Below are positions 1-11,929 of a DNA stretch of 64,000 nucleotides, one piece after another (the stretch's first letter is position 1; each line of letters opens with the position of its first letter). The stretch is from contig JAGYXB010000204.1 of assembly GCA_022495005.1 (NCBI GenBank), positions 434,001 to 498,000 of the forward strand, given 5' to 3'. The position numbers were made by a program, and so were the translations under genes. Source of the DNA: Rhyacophila brunnea (Eukaryota > Arthropoda > Insecta > Trichoptera > Rhyacophilidae). Below the pieces are notes generated by a model. That model was not told where the DNA came from. It did no database searches and worked only from the letters and a program-made list of their open reading frames with translations.

Positions 1-3000
1 TCGACGTATCCCAAGAGTGTTCTTAAAATTAATATGCATCTAATTTGATTTGACATCCAATAACCTTGAACGCTAATAAATCATTTTATATGCAGCACAG
101 TATATAAATCAGTTATGAAAATATCCACATTTTTAAAATACGCTAACGCAGACTTACTCTCGTATTGGTCGCTTTTCATAAAAGGCATTGTTGAAAATAT
201 ATCGTGACAGAAAAATAATTTTTAAAACGTATGTGTTCTTGTACCTACATACATTATAAGACAAAACGAATATATCATATACTAATTTGTTATAGTTAAC
301 TTTGGTAACTATATAATATTAGTTTAATCATCAACGTACAGGCGATGACTCAAATGCGTGATCTACTGTCAGATAAAGAGCATTTTAATTTCTAGTCTGC
401 GGTGGGTGATAATAAATAATACCTATATCTATATAGTAGATATGTACCCTAAAATTTAATATAAGACATACTTACTGTGCTAAAGGGTCGCTTGTTTCTA
501 ATTTCTCTTGATAGCGACACTGACGTTTACGTCAAGATTTGTAAACTTGATTAGTTATTAATAGTCTAGTTCACCTAGATAATTTATAATATTGTCAATT
601 ATCGTATATATGTATAAAGACCTTCATAATTGGTACCATATAGGTACTTACATTTCCACACTATCTTATATTTCTTTGTGGTATTGAACATTAAAATTAA
701 TTCACTAAATTGGCAATTTCTAGAATGCGTCCTAGCATGATGACTTCAGTGTGTAGTGACTAAAAAAAAGTAAAAGGGAGACATTGCTGTAAAATTGGAA
801 AACTAGTTAAATATGCCAAATAACCATAATTTGTCATATCAATATCACAGAGAAACTTTGAGATTATCATACAATTTTCTCCAATATTCAATTTTATTTT
901 GGGATATTTAAACTACCCTCCATTTTCATTTCTTCCTTAGAATAACGGGCTGTATTTCTTAATAATTTATACATTTCAGCTTTGATATTAACTGAGCTGA
1001 CTTGAGTATCCGGTAGGTTCTTACTAACTATTGCATGACAAAGTTAAGGGCAAAATGCGCTACTGCTTATCCCCGAACTTTCGTCCGCTTTTAAAAAAGT
1101 AATCACAACTACTATGGAAGTTGTAAATAGCACGGACAAATTTATATTAGGTATCACGCTATGCATAGGTAGTCGAAAATATCACCTTTAGATTATTATT
1201 TTGTACGGTTAACTAATAGGGTTTATAATACCGGAATGCCAGTGATTAGTTGAGCCTGAAATCCCGGGATTTGTTTTCGTACAATTATTTTTAACAGTAC
1301 CCATTTTTGTGAACTCAAATAAATATAACTTGAATAAAATTGTTGGATTCTAAAAAATGCAATATAAAAGTATTCCAGCATTATGTGATTTAGCTCGTTT
1401 AAAGATTCATTTCCTAAAGTATATGGCTACTTATTCAAGACTTTTATTTTTATACCTACTTCGAGATTCTGGTCGAGATCCAGTAACGTCCATAGGCAAA
1501 GTGCCACCCTTATAATGTTTAGCCTCAAATGACATGACAATTCAAGAACTATCAAATTTTATTATTTATTCTGGGCAATTTTAAATAAAGAATTAATATA
1601 ATAACTACAAAATAAATATATTATGTTGGGTACACAGCAGGGAACTCAGAAATAATGAGAACTGAAATACTAAACGGGTGTGGAGTAACAGCTGGGAGTG
1701 TGGAGGAAATGGGATAAACTTAATCACGTGTCAATAATACGTTTTTCCTTCGTTCTGACACCTGCTCTCGGTTTATGCACTGACGGTCATTCAATATTGG
1801 TGTATTTAACGGTTTCAACACACACTATTGCACGTCTATAATTCAAACATCACACATTTAAAATCCTCCGTCAAAATGTAGTGTATCGGGGTATAGCCTA
1901 TGGGAACTCTATTTATCAATATGTTCTGTGGCACACAAAAATAATCCTCTCAAAAAGTTGTGGTATTCTTATGTTTTTCATAACTTACCATCCTTAAGTA
2001 GCGCATACGTAGGTATCTACCACCACGGGTCGTCACTGGTGGGAACTGTCAATATGTGGTACCACTAATTTCACATAGTGTTTAATGAATAACGGTACCA
2101 CGTCATGTCATGTTTAATTAAATTATTTTATGACAAGATAGCTGGATGTAGCATTCGTTTTTTTAATCTAGCATGTTGACAGAAATCCAATGTACCTATG
2201 TGGATTCGAGTAACGTTCTGTTCTGTATGTTTTTGACGTTTTCTGAATTATTAATATAATACGTTCTATTTTAATTAATCATTAAAACTACATTGACTAT
2301 CTGAATTTAAAATTAAGACATTATTCCCTATCATCATCAACCATTTCACCATTGTCGGGATTCTAGAACCGATATTAGTACCGGGAATGAAAATTCTGTC
2401 AGGGTTGGCAATCCCGGTAACTAGCTTAGTGAGTAGTTGTGAACAATTTATGAGAGTTCAAACTTGTATCACGCTAAGAAAGCTCTCTGCCGAAACGCTG
2501 ATGCAAAAAATAAAACAATATAGTACGTGTGATCTTTATTTATTTATTTATTTTAATAGCAGTCAGCCGAAAGTTATTTTTAAGTGTGAGTGAACTACAT
2601 AATAATATTTTTAATTTCCATACAAATAAATACTTACATACATCTAACTGAAGTGACGAGGAGCACTGACTCTTCCCGATGGGAATTAAATCAACATTAA
2701 AAATCTATTTATAAACTCACAAATAAGTACCCGCTTGAAATCTTTGCGTACGTAGCATAAAAATCTTACTGAAGTTATACATACACTAATGAAAGTTTTT
2801 ATTAGTTATGTGTATGTATTTAAAATTAGTATAAATGCAACGCTACTCCTTTGTAAGTTACATTTATATAAAGTAATTCGAATGAATAGGTACTATCTGA
2901 TTTCATTCGAAAAAGGAAACTTACAAAAAATAAGATGTTGATTTAATTAAATAAATAAAACATTCTTACGTTTATAACCGTCCACAAAGAGTATATTAGA

Positions 3001-3589
3001 AAAGGTATCAAATCATTAAGAGAATTAACAAAACAGTTATGATTTTTAAATACGTTTGTTTGGATTAGTCCGATGTTTGGATTATCGGACCGCTCCCAAA
3101 AAGTGAGAGAATTAATTGTCACTCAATTTTAGCTTTTTTTAAAAAATATATTTTTACCTGTATATATTTAATGTGCATCTGTGATAAAATGACGTAGACG
3201 CTAAGTTACATGGAAACTTTTATAAAGTTGTAATATGGCAATTTTAATAAAAGTAATATTGAAAACTTTTAGTAGCCATCGCAACGTCAATCTTAATTAG
3301 ATGCTACTCTAACATAGCTAAAAGGAATACTTATTCCAACGAGAGCTTTACGAGTAAGCTTGTATACTGTATGTAAAATAGAATAAATTTTAAATGATAC
3401 CTATTTAGAGCAGTTACTTCTTATTTTTGCTAAAAATTATAGATAAAGTGGAGGTATTTAGTATAAGTACTTAATTCGCATTGATATTATTGAATCTACT
3501 ATGATCATAGGACATATCGCAGTTGCTTTCAAAACATACCTACTTGTTTGGCAAAAAATTGAAAAATCTCCGAGCACTCATACTACTTA
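1..3589. other. AT-rich non-coding tract
   Basis: No gene, RNA or clear repeat boundary is visible. Open frames are short and lack similarity to anything I recognise. A short perfect palindrome AAATCCCGGGATTT lies near 1258-1271. The sequence CAGGGTTGGCAATCC near 2399 resembles one terminus of a hAT transposon, but no partner end was found. Confidence 0.6.
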
Positions 3590-3820
3590 CTACTTCACCA
3601 TATTCGATCCTTAAAGAATCATATGGGCCTCCATATAGTAGAGGTTGTATTAACAGATTTTGTTTTTATGAGAAATGGATGTTAGCCACCTATTAGTTAG
3701 GTCCATACTCCGACACCAAACACAAATCGAAAAACAATATATTGTGTATTTGCCAGACCCAGGATTTGAATCTGGAACTCACGACGTTATAGACCGATGC
3801 TTAAGTCATCGTGGGCGTAT
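3590..3820 (-). mobile_element. tRNA-derived SINE, copy A (minus strand)
   Basis: Read on the minus strand, this begins near 3820 with a tRNA-like head. A decayed A-box region (GATGACTTAAGCATCGG) is followed at tRNA-like spacing by a B-box-like GATTCAAATCC and the stretch CCTGGGTCTGGCAA. The body continues with GGACCTAACTAATAGGTGGC, and the tail is GGCCCATATGATTC then GGATCGAATATGG. All these blocks occur in the same order in the plus-strand copy at 11021-11254, which proves a dispersed family. The internal promoter boxes imply RNA polymerase III transcription of the ancestral element. The copy is diverged and I could not define target duplications, so ends are approximate. Confidence 0.85.
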
Positions 3821-6485
3821 AGACCCATATAAACCAACTTCTATATCAAGTCGTCTACGTCACATGGTTTTTGCGCCCTGGTGCTATTACGTTATATGCT
3901 TTGTGAGTGTTGGCTTGTTACGGTAGATAATCGATCTCTGACACTATTGAGTGGAATTAAAAGTTGTCTTTTCTGTTTCTCCTCTTCAAAGTATTTTTAC
4001 ATTGCCAAAGGTTTGGGCATTTTAATGTTAATAAAACTCCATGCGATATCGAACACATGCATTACGGCCGCGGAGGATGTAGTAGCGGTGAAAGTAAATG
4101 CGGAGGAGGGTTTTAGTTGCAGAAACAATCGTGGTGACGTAGAAAATTTGAAACTTAAACGCGCACTATAGGTATCACTTGTATTACATGTATTATAATA
4201 AATTGGATAATATACGTGTGGTACTGAATTAGGTGACGTACGTTGGAAACTTGCCACCAAGTAGACTGGAAAAGTCACTAATACATTCTGTGTCATTTTG
4301 TATAAATACCTACCTAGTTATTATTTCTGAGTGGTAAACTGAATTCAATACAATATGTACAGAAAATTTAAAAAAAAAATGATATTCACTCCCAAAAACG
4401 TTATGTGTGTATATATTCTATAATCTTTAATACTGCAGGCAAAAAATCGTCACCCCACTGATGATTATCATTTCTTCCCCTTCGAATAAACCCCTACTGA
4501 GCAAAGCATGACCTGCCAACATGTACAAAATGTCACTACCATTAGGGTTATTAACACAATCACTGCTAAGCTTTTAATTACCACATTTAATTAACACGTT
4601 AATTGTGTCGAATGGTCAACGACTCCAAACGCACCAGTCGCGGTGTTAGCAGTAAATTAATTAAGAGATAATTAAGTATAATATGCATTTATTAAATACA
4701 TTTTCAAATAGTATCAATTCATCGATTACAGTTCAGTTGTGAGAATTATGCTGTTTTTCTATAATCTAAGGCTGTAACTGTACCTAATACTTCTGTTACT
4801 ATGTATATATTTTACCAAAAAAAATGTAAATTTTCGCGGAACATCTGACACGGCTCGCGGTCCTGTTGGGAATCACTGACCTGAGATATTGAATGTCACT
4901 ATGGACTTGTCGTTAAGTCTGTGGTCTCTATTGCAAAGCATAAGCAAGCCAATTTACTACAGAATAATAAATTATGCTGCGGTGTAAAAAAAAGCTCTCC
5001 TGCCCGAACTTTTTGTGTTAAAAAGCTCTTGAGGCCTCTGTCACACCATGTTTTTCCCGTTATTTATTACCAGTAAATTGTTTTGCAACGGAAAACTTAA
5101 CTCACGCCCAGTTGGCGCTAATTTTTGCATTTTTCAAACATTTTTATGAGATATTTTTTTCAATATAATATGACTAAAATCCATATGGAGCTTATCATTT
5201 TCACAAATGATTTTTGTCAAAGCTCATAAGACATACGATGACATGGATGATGAATATCTAAATATGTTTTAATTAGCCTTGATTGATTATTGTGTTCAGT
5301 AAGTAACACGCGTTGATTTTTTGAAGTTATACCTACTTCTTTTGGTGCGTCTGGGAAAACAGATCGAGTGCATTTTTGGCGTGTGACAAAGTTGCGCGCG
5401 CCGATGTAACACAATTTATTATTATGATTATTTAGTAAAATCTGCGATTATATTAAACGTATTATCATATTTAACGAATTAGTAAATATTACTTAGGTAT
5501 TTATGTACCAATCTACCTAAACGGTTAACACATAATTGAACAGCCATGTGCTTATACCTATTATGTAATTGCGCATAATGTGACATTCTCCCAAAGTAAC
5601 ACCAATCAATACCTACGCATTTAGGTAGGTACCTATGCTTATTTAAATTGTTACTTATTTATAGGTAAGTATATCTTGCTATGTATTTCAAAAAACACAA
5701 CTTTCCAGGAGAGGCAAATAATAACTTTATTCTCTCAGTTTTTAATTTAAAAATTAATTTTCTTATGAAATATCCATTTAGTATAGATACACATATTATC
5801 ATGAAAAAAATGTTATGTTTCTTCAATTTATCGCACTATACTTTCGACCGATCAATCATATTGTCGAAGATACGAGAATGAGTTGCAACTGTACTGTGAA
5901 TATTACTGCAGCAAACACGTATCTTGACTTACGAGAAAGAGCTTCAGTATAATCATCTGTCGGAGTTCGGTATTCTGTATACTTACAAATACGTAACTTA
6001 AGATACGAGATTATAATATTTATAATAATCTTTTATTGTATACTTGATACGAGTTTTTTGTTATTGCTTAATTTTATTTTGTTATAAAGTATGTTTTGAG
6101 ATACGTGTTAGTTGAATATGTGCGTATTCAAATTCTTAATTCATTACATCAAACAACTCAAAACTGACAAATATTAAGATACCTGTTTGTAGAAAATTAG
6201 CGACGAAATTTATGACTTGTTCAGTCAGGAAAAATTATATAGATATATTAAATCAAGAGTGCTTTATTTTGAAAATATTCTGTAAAGAGTGTAAAGTATA
6301 TTAAAAATTATAAAAAAAAAATCATAAAATACGTAGCATATTGCTACGTAATATTTATATGGTATTATTGAATCGAATCGTTTCAATTCTCATATTATTT
6401 TAAGTTACAAATTTTAGTGAACAATTTATATATACTGTATATTATTAATATGTAATATATTATTATCATTATGTAAAATTTAGAT
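3821..6485. other. AT-rich non-coding tract
   Basis: No recognisable gene or well-bounded repeat. Runs such as TTTAGGTAGGTACCTATGC near 5620 show the TAGGTACC bias seen throughout the window. At 5664/5665 an AG is directly followed by GTAAGTATA, a weak recursive-splice-like junction with a poor pyrimidine tract (see findings). Confidence 0.5.
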
Positions 6486-6489
6486 AGAC

Positions 6490-6606
6490 ATGTCGTGTGC
6501 AACAGTCCTCAGAGTCTGGTGTCGAGGTGGCGCTCCGTCTCGTTCTCTTCTTGTGAATGAGTCGGTGTCATGCGATTGGTTACACCTGGTGGAGCACAAA
6601 CGATTG
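6490..6606. promoter_or_regulatory. Short CpG-containing GC-richer block, possible regulatory sequence
   Basis: About 115 bp stand out from the surrounding roughly 70 percent AT DNA by GC content and many CpG dinucleotides. The block contains an inverted CCAAT box (GCGATTGGTT near 6570). No convincing open frame with splice sites crosses it. It could be a promoter or enhancer core, an old exon or a transposon scrap. The regulatory call is a guess from composition only. Confidence 0.2.
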
Positions 6607-6840
6607 ATATTATTTCACCGAAACAAGTGAGAGATATCGTAATTATTTACCTTTCAAACATTAGAACATGAATAATTTATTTCGTGTTTTATTTATGTAT
6701 TTGCGTAGTTTAGTAATAATATTTTAATATAATAGTAATTTTAATTATAATATTAATACTATCGACCGACGATACTTGATGGAATTTGAATTTAAATTCT
6801 AATGGATTTAAGTTTTGTACTATTCCATTTGAGTCTTTTT

Positions 6841-7012
6841 TTTGCGACCCGGGTTTTGCCTTTCGGCATCTTCAGGCGCTGTGTATACTCATCAAAAGCA
6901 AACACACACTGACAACGAACCCTCTTAACTCTTTCTTATATAATAAATCAATAAAGTAAAGTAGGTAAAAACTCCATTACCTACCCATCAAGTCAAGGGT
7001 CGCAAAAAAACA
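6841..7012 (-). repeat. Dispersed repeat with hammerhead-ribozyme-like core, copy 1
   Basis: The segment is bounded by inverted ends: TTTTTTTTGCGACCC at the left and GGGTCGCAAAAAAA at about 6998-7011. On the minus strand (6879 to 6844) it reads GCGC, CTGAAGA, T, the hairpin GCC-GAAA-GGC, then AAAACCCGGGTCGC. A second copy lies at 14405-14550. This order matches the hammerhead ribozyme arrangement (CUGANGA, stem II, GAAA, stem III, UH cleavage site), which is known in terminal regions of Penelope-like retroelements and in some SINEs. Here the conserved G of GAAA is A and an extra U follows CTGAAGA, so this copy is probably inactive. Assignment to Penelope is inference, as no reverse transcriptase is present. 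Confidence 0.5.
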
Positions 7013-9195
7013 AACAAATGATTTACCTAACCTAACCTAACAAATAATCCAGTATAATATCATATATTTTCAAAAATTGTTTGCCGCTGGCTTCCGTGAA
7101 ATAGACAAGAACCAAAAGTAGTTAAAAATACTGAAATTTTTATTGAATTTTTTCAAACATATTTTTTCAGTGAATTAATTAATTGCATACCTCATAATTC
7201 CGTCACTATACAGCTAATTAATTACAATTCATTGCTTGTGTTTGATATTTGGTCCCAAAAGTAAATTTAAATATGCAAGTATCATGGAATGCCACTCTTG
7301 ACTCCACCACTTTAGTGGCGCCTAGTTGTGGCTGCGGCGGCACTTTTATATCACGTGAAGCATTTCACGCTGCGCTACCTTGCCAAGTGGGTATCTAGTA
7401 CCTACCTGCCTACCAACTGTCAAAAGGTATCTGCTACCCGATTACCCGGTTCCGCTACCGATGATCAATGAACATTACAATACTTGTTTGCCACTTTTTA
7501 CATGTTTCATAATATAATACATGTAAGTAGTTCGCTTCATCTGATCGTAATCGAAAATAATTTTAATATTATATATATTATAGAAGTGGGTCTTCCAGAC
7601 GAAACCTAAACCGCAACAACAGAATTAGTCAACATTAAGCTCTGTACAAAAACAGATTAGTTCCAGGAAATAATATCTTACCCACCTATTTAATTAATTT
7701 ATTTTTAGTATTTAATAGGGGGGACATGCTCAGCGTAGGTCAAAATGGAGCTTTTATTCTTTTTTCAAAGCATGATCCTGGACATTCCTTAAACGTTGTA
7801 GATAATCTTTTTATATAATTTTGAAGCCTTATTATCCTTTATATTTATTTTAAACATTTGTTGACTGCATAAAGTATTGTTATTACATAAAATAGTATTC
7901 TTTTAAACCTCTCGTTCTAATGTTTTAGAATATAGTCATATTTCAGTACATAAATGTGCAGTGGTGTAAAGATATTTTACATTTATTAATTTTTAAACGC
8001 ATTTATAAAACCATCAGTATAATTTAATTACGTGCTTTACGTGTATATTAATAATTTAGTTGCTAGGACCACCCTCTTAGCAACCAATAATAGTCTTTTA
8101 CTTCTTACGGATTTTTCTGAAATAACTTTCCATACAAAACAAAATTAACTGAAAATGAATTCAATTCTGCTTAAAGATGGCTAAAAGTATTAAAAGAATG
8201 CATTGGCATCGTGTTCTGATATATTCTAAAAGTTTCAAATGTCTAGCTAGTCGGGAAGTTAGTTAAAAATCGATTTCAAGAATTGTACTGGACAAACGAC
8301 CACCGGACAAACAAGAATACGAGCTAATAAAAACGTTGTAATAATAATAAAATTGGACATATTGACATTTATTTGTGTCATTTTAATAAATCGGTTTCAG
8401 TCATCAACTTTTAAATATTTTTTTTTAATGGTTCTGGTGGATTATGGAACTTATGTTATAGGTAATATATCAATGCACATCTGTGTTACAATTACAATAC
8501 AATTTGCCAGTATGTATGAATCTATACATAGTACCTACTGCATATTAATGCATAACTACTTAGACACGTACCTACAGTAAACAGTCGTAAAACGACGCAT
8601 GGCTTTTAATGATTTATCTTAGCTACCCAGTTTAATATTATTTTATTGTTATAACGTATAACATCTGCGATATAATATTATAACTCTAATTACGTACACA
8701 TTGTACATATTGTTTGTTCGCCTCGTCATTCGCTATTGTAGCACACCTATGTAGTTTTTTTTTATTATTTTTTATTATTCGTTCGTCACAATGACAGCGT
8801 AGCGTAGAGACCCGAGAGTAGTAATTGTGTATTCAAATTCATTCACTGACTATAAAATGAGGCACAACTCTGTCTGTAGACTTTTAGTAGCCACACTTCC
8901 AAATGTGGCTAGATCGGTGCAGTGGGCCCCGCACAAGTAAATTTAATTCCACCTATGTATCGACGTGGCATAATATACACTTACAAGGTTTTGATTTACC
9001 TTTAAAAAGTGAACAAAATTAATTTACCCAGGTTCATTGGTTTTAATAATTCGACCGTTAATTAACAGTGATAAATATGACGAAATTCAGAGATTGCTCA
9101 TACAAACTGTCATGGAGTGCATTTGGGTGCGTGTACAGTATCTTCAAAAATGATCTATTGTGTCGCGTGAAGTATTCTACTAATATGTACTATCA
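7013..9195. other. AT-rich non-coding tract with isolated hAT-like terminus
   Basis: No gene is recognised. Three tandem CCTAA units (7026-7040) match the insect telomeric pentamer, but three units can occur by chance. CAGTGGTGTAAAGATATT at 7959-7976 recurs exactly at 14632-14649 and looks like the end of a hAT-type element. A near-perfect hairpin built on TAGCCACACTT lies at about 8888-8911. Confidence 0.5.
7959..7976 (+). repeat. Shared 18-bp hAT-like terminus, copy 1
   Basis: CAGTGGTGTAAAGATATT is identical to 14632-14649. The CAGTGGYG start is typical of hAT transposon termini that I see repeatedly in this window (30773, 32178 minus, 51976 minus). The opposite terminus and target duplication were not found, so the extent of the element is unknown. 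Confidence 0.4.
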
Positions 9196-9528
9196 GTACT
9201 CATGTATGCCTGTGAAACATAGAAATTACGAATAGAGCTACGTGGTATGAAAAGATGCATGTTGAGCATAACGCCAAAATAACACTCGAGAAATCAATGG
9301 ATGCTGAGGCAGACATGATTAGTAAGCAGATGAAAGAGCAGATTCTGTTATACAGTCGTTGGTACCCAAGGGTCACTAAATGATCACAGGAAGGACCTTT
9401 AACCTGCTGGTAGACGAACTCATAATGTTCGATGCTTGTACATGGCAGCGCAGAACAAGGGACCAAGAAGAGTGAAGATAGATAGGAGAGACTTTCGTAT
9501 AGCTGCGGGTTTACCGCGGTTAATGTTA
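9196..9528 (+). pseudogene. Decayed LINE reverse-transcriptase C-terminus
   Basis: One frame reads VLMYACET, a stop where W is expected, then KLRIELRGMKRCMLSITPK, a stop, and HSRNQWMLRQT. Later parts include GRRTHNVRCLYMAAQN and RRDFRIAAGLPR. This follows the order conserved in the C-terminal region of many non-LTR retrotransposon polymerases (YGCETW, Q..MERAMLGIS, RN..IR..T, RRRGRP, AG). At least four in-frame stops make it a pseudogene. The endonuclease and catalytic reverse-transcriptase domains are absent, as is usual for 5'-truncated copies. The clade cannot be set from this piece. Confidence 0.75.
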
Positions 9529-10404
9529 TTAATACCAATTTTCCCCATTGTTACTGTTTTTAATTCGACTAACGATCGCTAAATATGCAATTAAACCAAC
9601 GAATTTGCTTGTATCAAATACCTATATTATTGTGTAGTGTCTTCAAATAAAATTGTATCGTTTCAAAAAGTCACATTACAATTATTAATACAAGGGTTCT
9701 TGTTGTTTATTAAGTTGTTTCATTGAGTGTTATCCATTCACACTGTCGTATGTCGACAAAGCGTTACAATAAAACTGTCCCCAAACGGAATGGTACAGGG
9801 TTGAAAGAGTTAAGCCCAGATTTACATGCTTGTAACTCGGCCTAAGCGTGCCAGTTTCGTGTAGCTTTTAAAATTGAACAAACAATCTAGACACTTTGGA
9901 TAATGCTGGTCCTGTTGCTAGTTAGTACTAAACCCGTTTTCGTTAGTATGATAGTAAATCAATCGGGTGTGGGACGCAGTGAAGGAATGCGAAGTTAGCT
10001 CTGATCTCTATATTATTAGAAGCTAATAGCCTTAATATATTATTTTTATTGTTACAAACACGAAACAACGTTTATGATACTTTCATTTTATAAAAATCAT
10101 CATCAGCACAAACCCACTACGTGTATTCAGTTTACGACTCCCTACGCCCTACTTCATTGTTGGTGTTTTTGGGTCTTACATTTTACTTGAAACTTTCCAA
10201 ATGGAGTAGTATTGCTTGTATGTGACACAGTATGATATTATGTATCACGGTAAAATACATTTTGCACAACTGTCAATAACAATGATAATTATTACTGCAT
10301 GCGTTATTTGATAGCTAAGAGCTCAGCAACTAGAATGTATGTTTAGATGAGTAATGTTTTTTACTAGTATACTTTTTTGCTGGCGTGTGTATCGGCTGCA
10401 TTAA
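9529..10404. other. AT-rich non-coding tract
   Basis: I see no gene, tRNA or bounded repeat here. Open frames are within chance length for this composition. Confidence 0.5.
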
Positions 10405-10612
10405 AGCAGACATCCCGCTTTCTACACAAAACGGGCTATGGTAAACCGCGATGTCTCTCCTTTGAGTGGGCTGGGATGAGTTTGAGGGGGATAATGTGTA
10501 TTCGTGAGTTCGCTAACCCGCCCGGTCCCGGCCTTATCCCGGCCTAGAGGGGATTAGGTCGGATTCGCCTCTCGGAAACCCGTTGCCCGCCAAAAGATTT
10601 ATCAGTCGGTTA
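10405..10612. other. GC-rich orphan block, possible transposon end
   Basis: The block contains CCCGCCCGGTCCCGGCC, ATCCCGGCCTAGAGGGG and GGATTCGCCTCTCGGAAACC in an AT-rich setting. Frames on both strands contain stops and no motif I can name. The abrupt composition change suggests an insertion, perhaps the 3' end of a retroelement, but there is no second copy in the window to prove it. A regulatory or exonic origin cannot be excluded. Confidence 0.3.
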
Positions 10613-11010
10613 AGTTTTCACGTGGCGATTATCGCCTTTGACGGGACTTGCTCACTCTTGCTGGATCACAGACAATTCTTTCCCGGAATTGCGCCGAGAC
10701 GAATTCATTATAATTTAACTTTTCACATATTATGATGACACCGATATTATGCGCACGATAGTGTGCGTGTGTATGGGGAGCCGTGATAAATGCCTGGCAG
10801 CCGATGGCCGCGTATTCGTACGTATACGTACATAAACAATCGATGAACCGCATCATTGTTTCGTTTTTACTGTAGATAGGTACTATGCATTTGTCTATTG
10901 TTATTATTTAAGAATAACGCGTTAAACACATGTGTTTTTATTATAGTAATAATACTAATAATTGTAAAAATATATTATCTGATTTATTTGAGAAAAGATA
11001 TACAGTAAGT

Positions 11011-11020
11011 AAGTATACTT
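11011..11020 (+). repeat. Target-site duplication, left, of SINE copy B
   Basis: AAGTATACTT occurs here and again at 11255-11264, directly flanking the SINE. It fixes the element's ends to the base. Confidence 0.85.
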
Positions 11021-11254
11021 TATACACCCACGGTGGCCGCACGGCATAAGCGTTGGACTATCATGTCAGGGTCCAGGTTCGAATCCTGGGTCTGGCAAGT
11101 ACACATATTGTTTTTTCAATATGTGTGTGAGTCATGGTATGGACCTAATAGGTTGAGCAAGTGGCTGACATCCATTTCTCGTAAAAAAAACAAAATCTGT
11201 ACTCTGTGGAGGCCCATATGATCCTATTAGGATCGGACATGGTCGAAGAAGAAG
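11021..11254 (+). mobile_element. tRNA-derived SINE, copy B, with target duplication
   Basis: The tRNA-like head has an A box (TGGCCGCACGGCATAAGCG) and a B box (GGTTCGAATCC) starting about 42 nt after the A box, the spacing of real tRNA genes. The body carries ATGGACCTAATAGGTTGAGC and GTGGCTGACATCCATTTCTC, and the 3' tail is GGATCGGACATGGTCGAAG followed by GAAGAAG. The 10-bp AAGTATACTT flanks both sides (11011-11020 and 11255-11264), showing insertion by target-primed reverse transcription. The element encodes no protein and depends on a LINE partner. Its GAAGAAG tail resembles the 3' end of the LINE fragment at 18094-18473. A related copy is at 3590-3820 and a scrap at 53015-53110. Confidence 0.92.
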
Positions 11255-11264
11255 AAGTATACTT

Positions 11265-11795
11265 ATTTCATGAGAAATAATATTATATTAACATATATAA
11301 TATTAATATGTAACTATATAATATTATATATCTACATAATAGGTATTATATACGTTCAACCGTCCTCAGGACTCTCCGGACAGAACCTTAAGTCGGTCAT
11401 ATTCAAACTACAATCCTTATTGAAATTGTCCGGCCACTTCTAAAGACCATTATAGTCCGGCCGTGACACGAAACAGTAAACATCGATTGTAGTGTTAGTT
11501 ATTTCTCATGCTTAGAATGCAATATTATGGTGAGTTTTTTGTAGAAAATGACTACAGGCGATTATCAGAGAAGAAAAATCTTAAATAAAGTATTAATAAA
11601 TAATGGAAGATAGTGTTGTGAAGGACTAACAAGATGGATCATGTATTTATTAATAAACTAAACAAAGTCAATAGCAAAATAAACGTCAGAAATACAATAT
11701 AGGTACCTAACTAATGTAACTTTGCAATATTGATTCGCGTCACAGAAAAATCTACATAGTCGTAGTTAAGCCTGATTAGGTTACAGACACACAGC
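11265..11795. other. Non-coding tract
   Basis: No gene is visible. A moderately GC-richer part (about 11356-11490) holds direct copies of GTCCGGCC. Purpose unknown. Confidence 0.4.
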
Positions 11796-11805
11796 ATTGC
11801 AGTGA

Positions 11806-11882
11806 ACGTGCGTTGATGCAGGGTCTTATTTGATTCTAATCGGATGCAATTGGAATCAAATAAGACCTTCGTCGACGCACGT
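11806..11882. repeat. Foldback element, hairpin family copy 1
   Basis: Arms of about 30 nt (11806-11836 and 11853-11882) pair around a 16-nt loop. The inner arm TCTTATTTGATTC is perfectly complementary to GAATCAAATAAGA, and the outer arm to ACGCACGT. A related copy, with the shared block GATTCTAATC-R-GATGCA-W-TTGGAATCAA on the minus strand, lies at 24898-24950. This is consistent with a miniature inverted-repeat element. No target duplication was identified. Confidence 0.7.
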
Positions 11883-11929
11883 CTATGCACGTCGACTTGC
11901 GATTAGGCTGGCTGCTGCGCTGCAATTAT

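Noticed and set aside
7026..7040. Interstitial telomere array (CCTAA)3
   Set aside because: Only three units; too short to call an interstitial telomeric sequence.
9200..9538. 112-codon minus-strand open frame
   Set aside because: It is antisense to the LINE remnant on the plus strand, which explains the unusual length.
11021..11095. Functional tRNA gene
   Set aside because: A and B boxes are present but the acceptor and D arms do not pair, and a matching SINE body follows in two loci.
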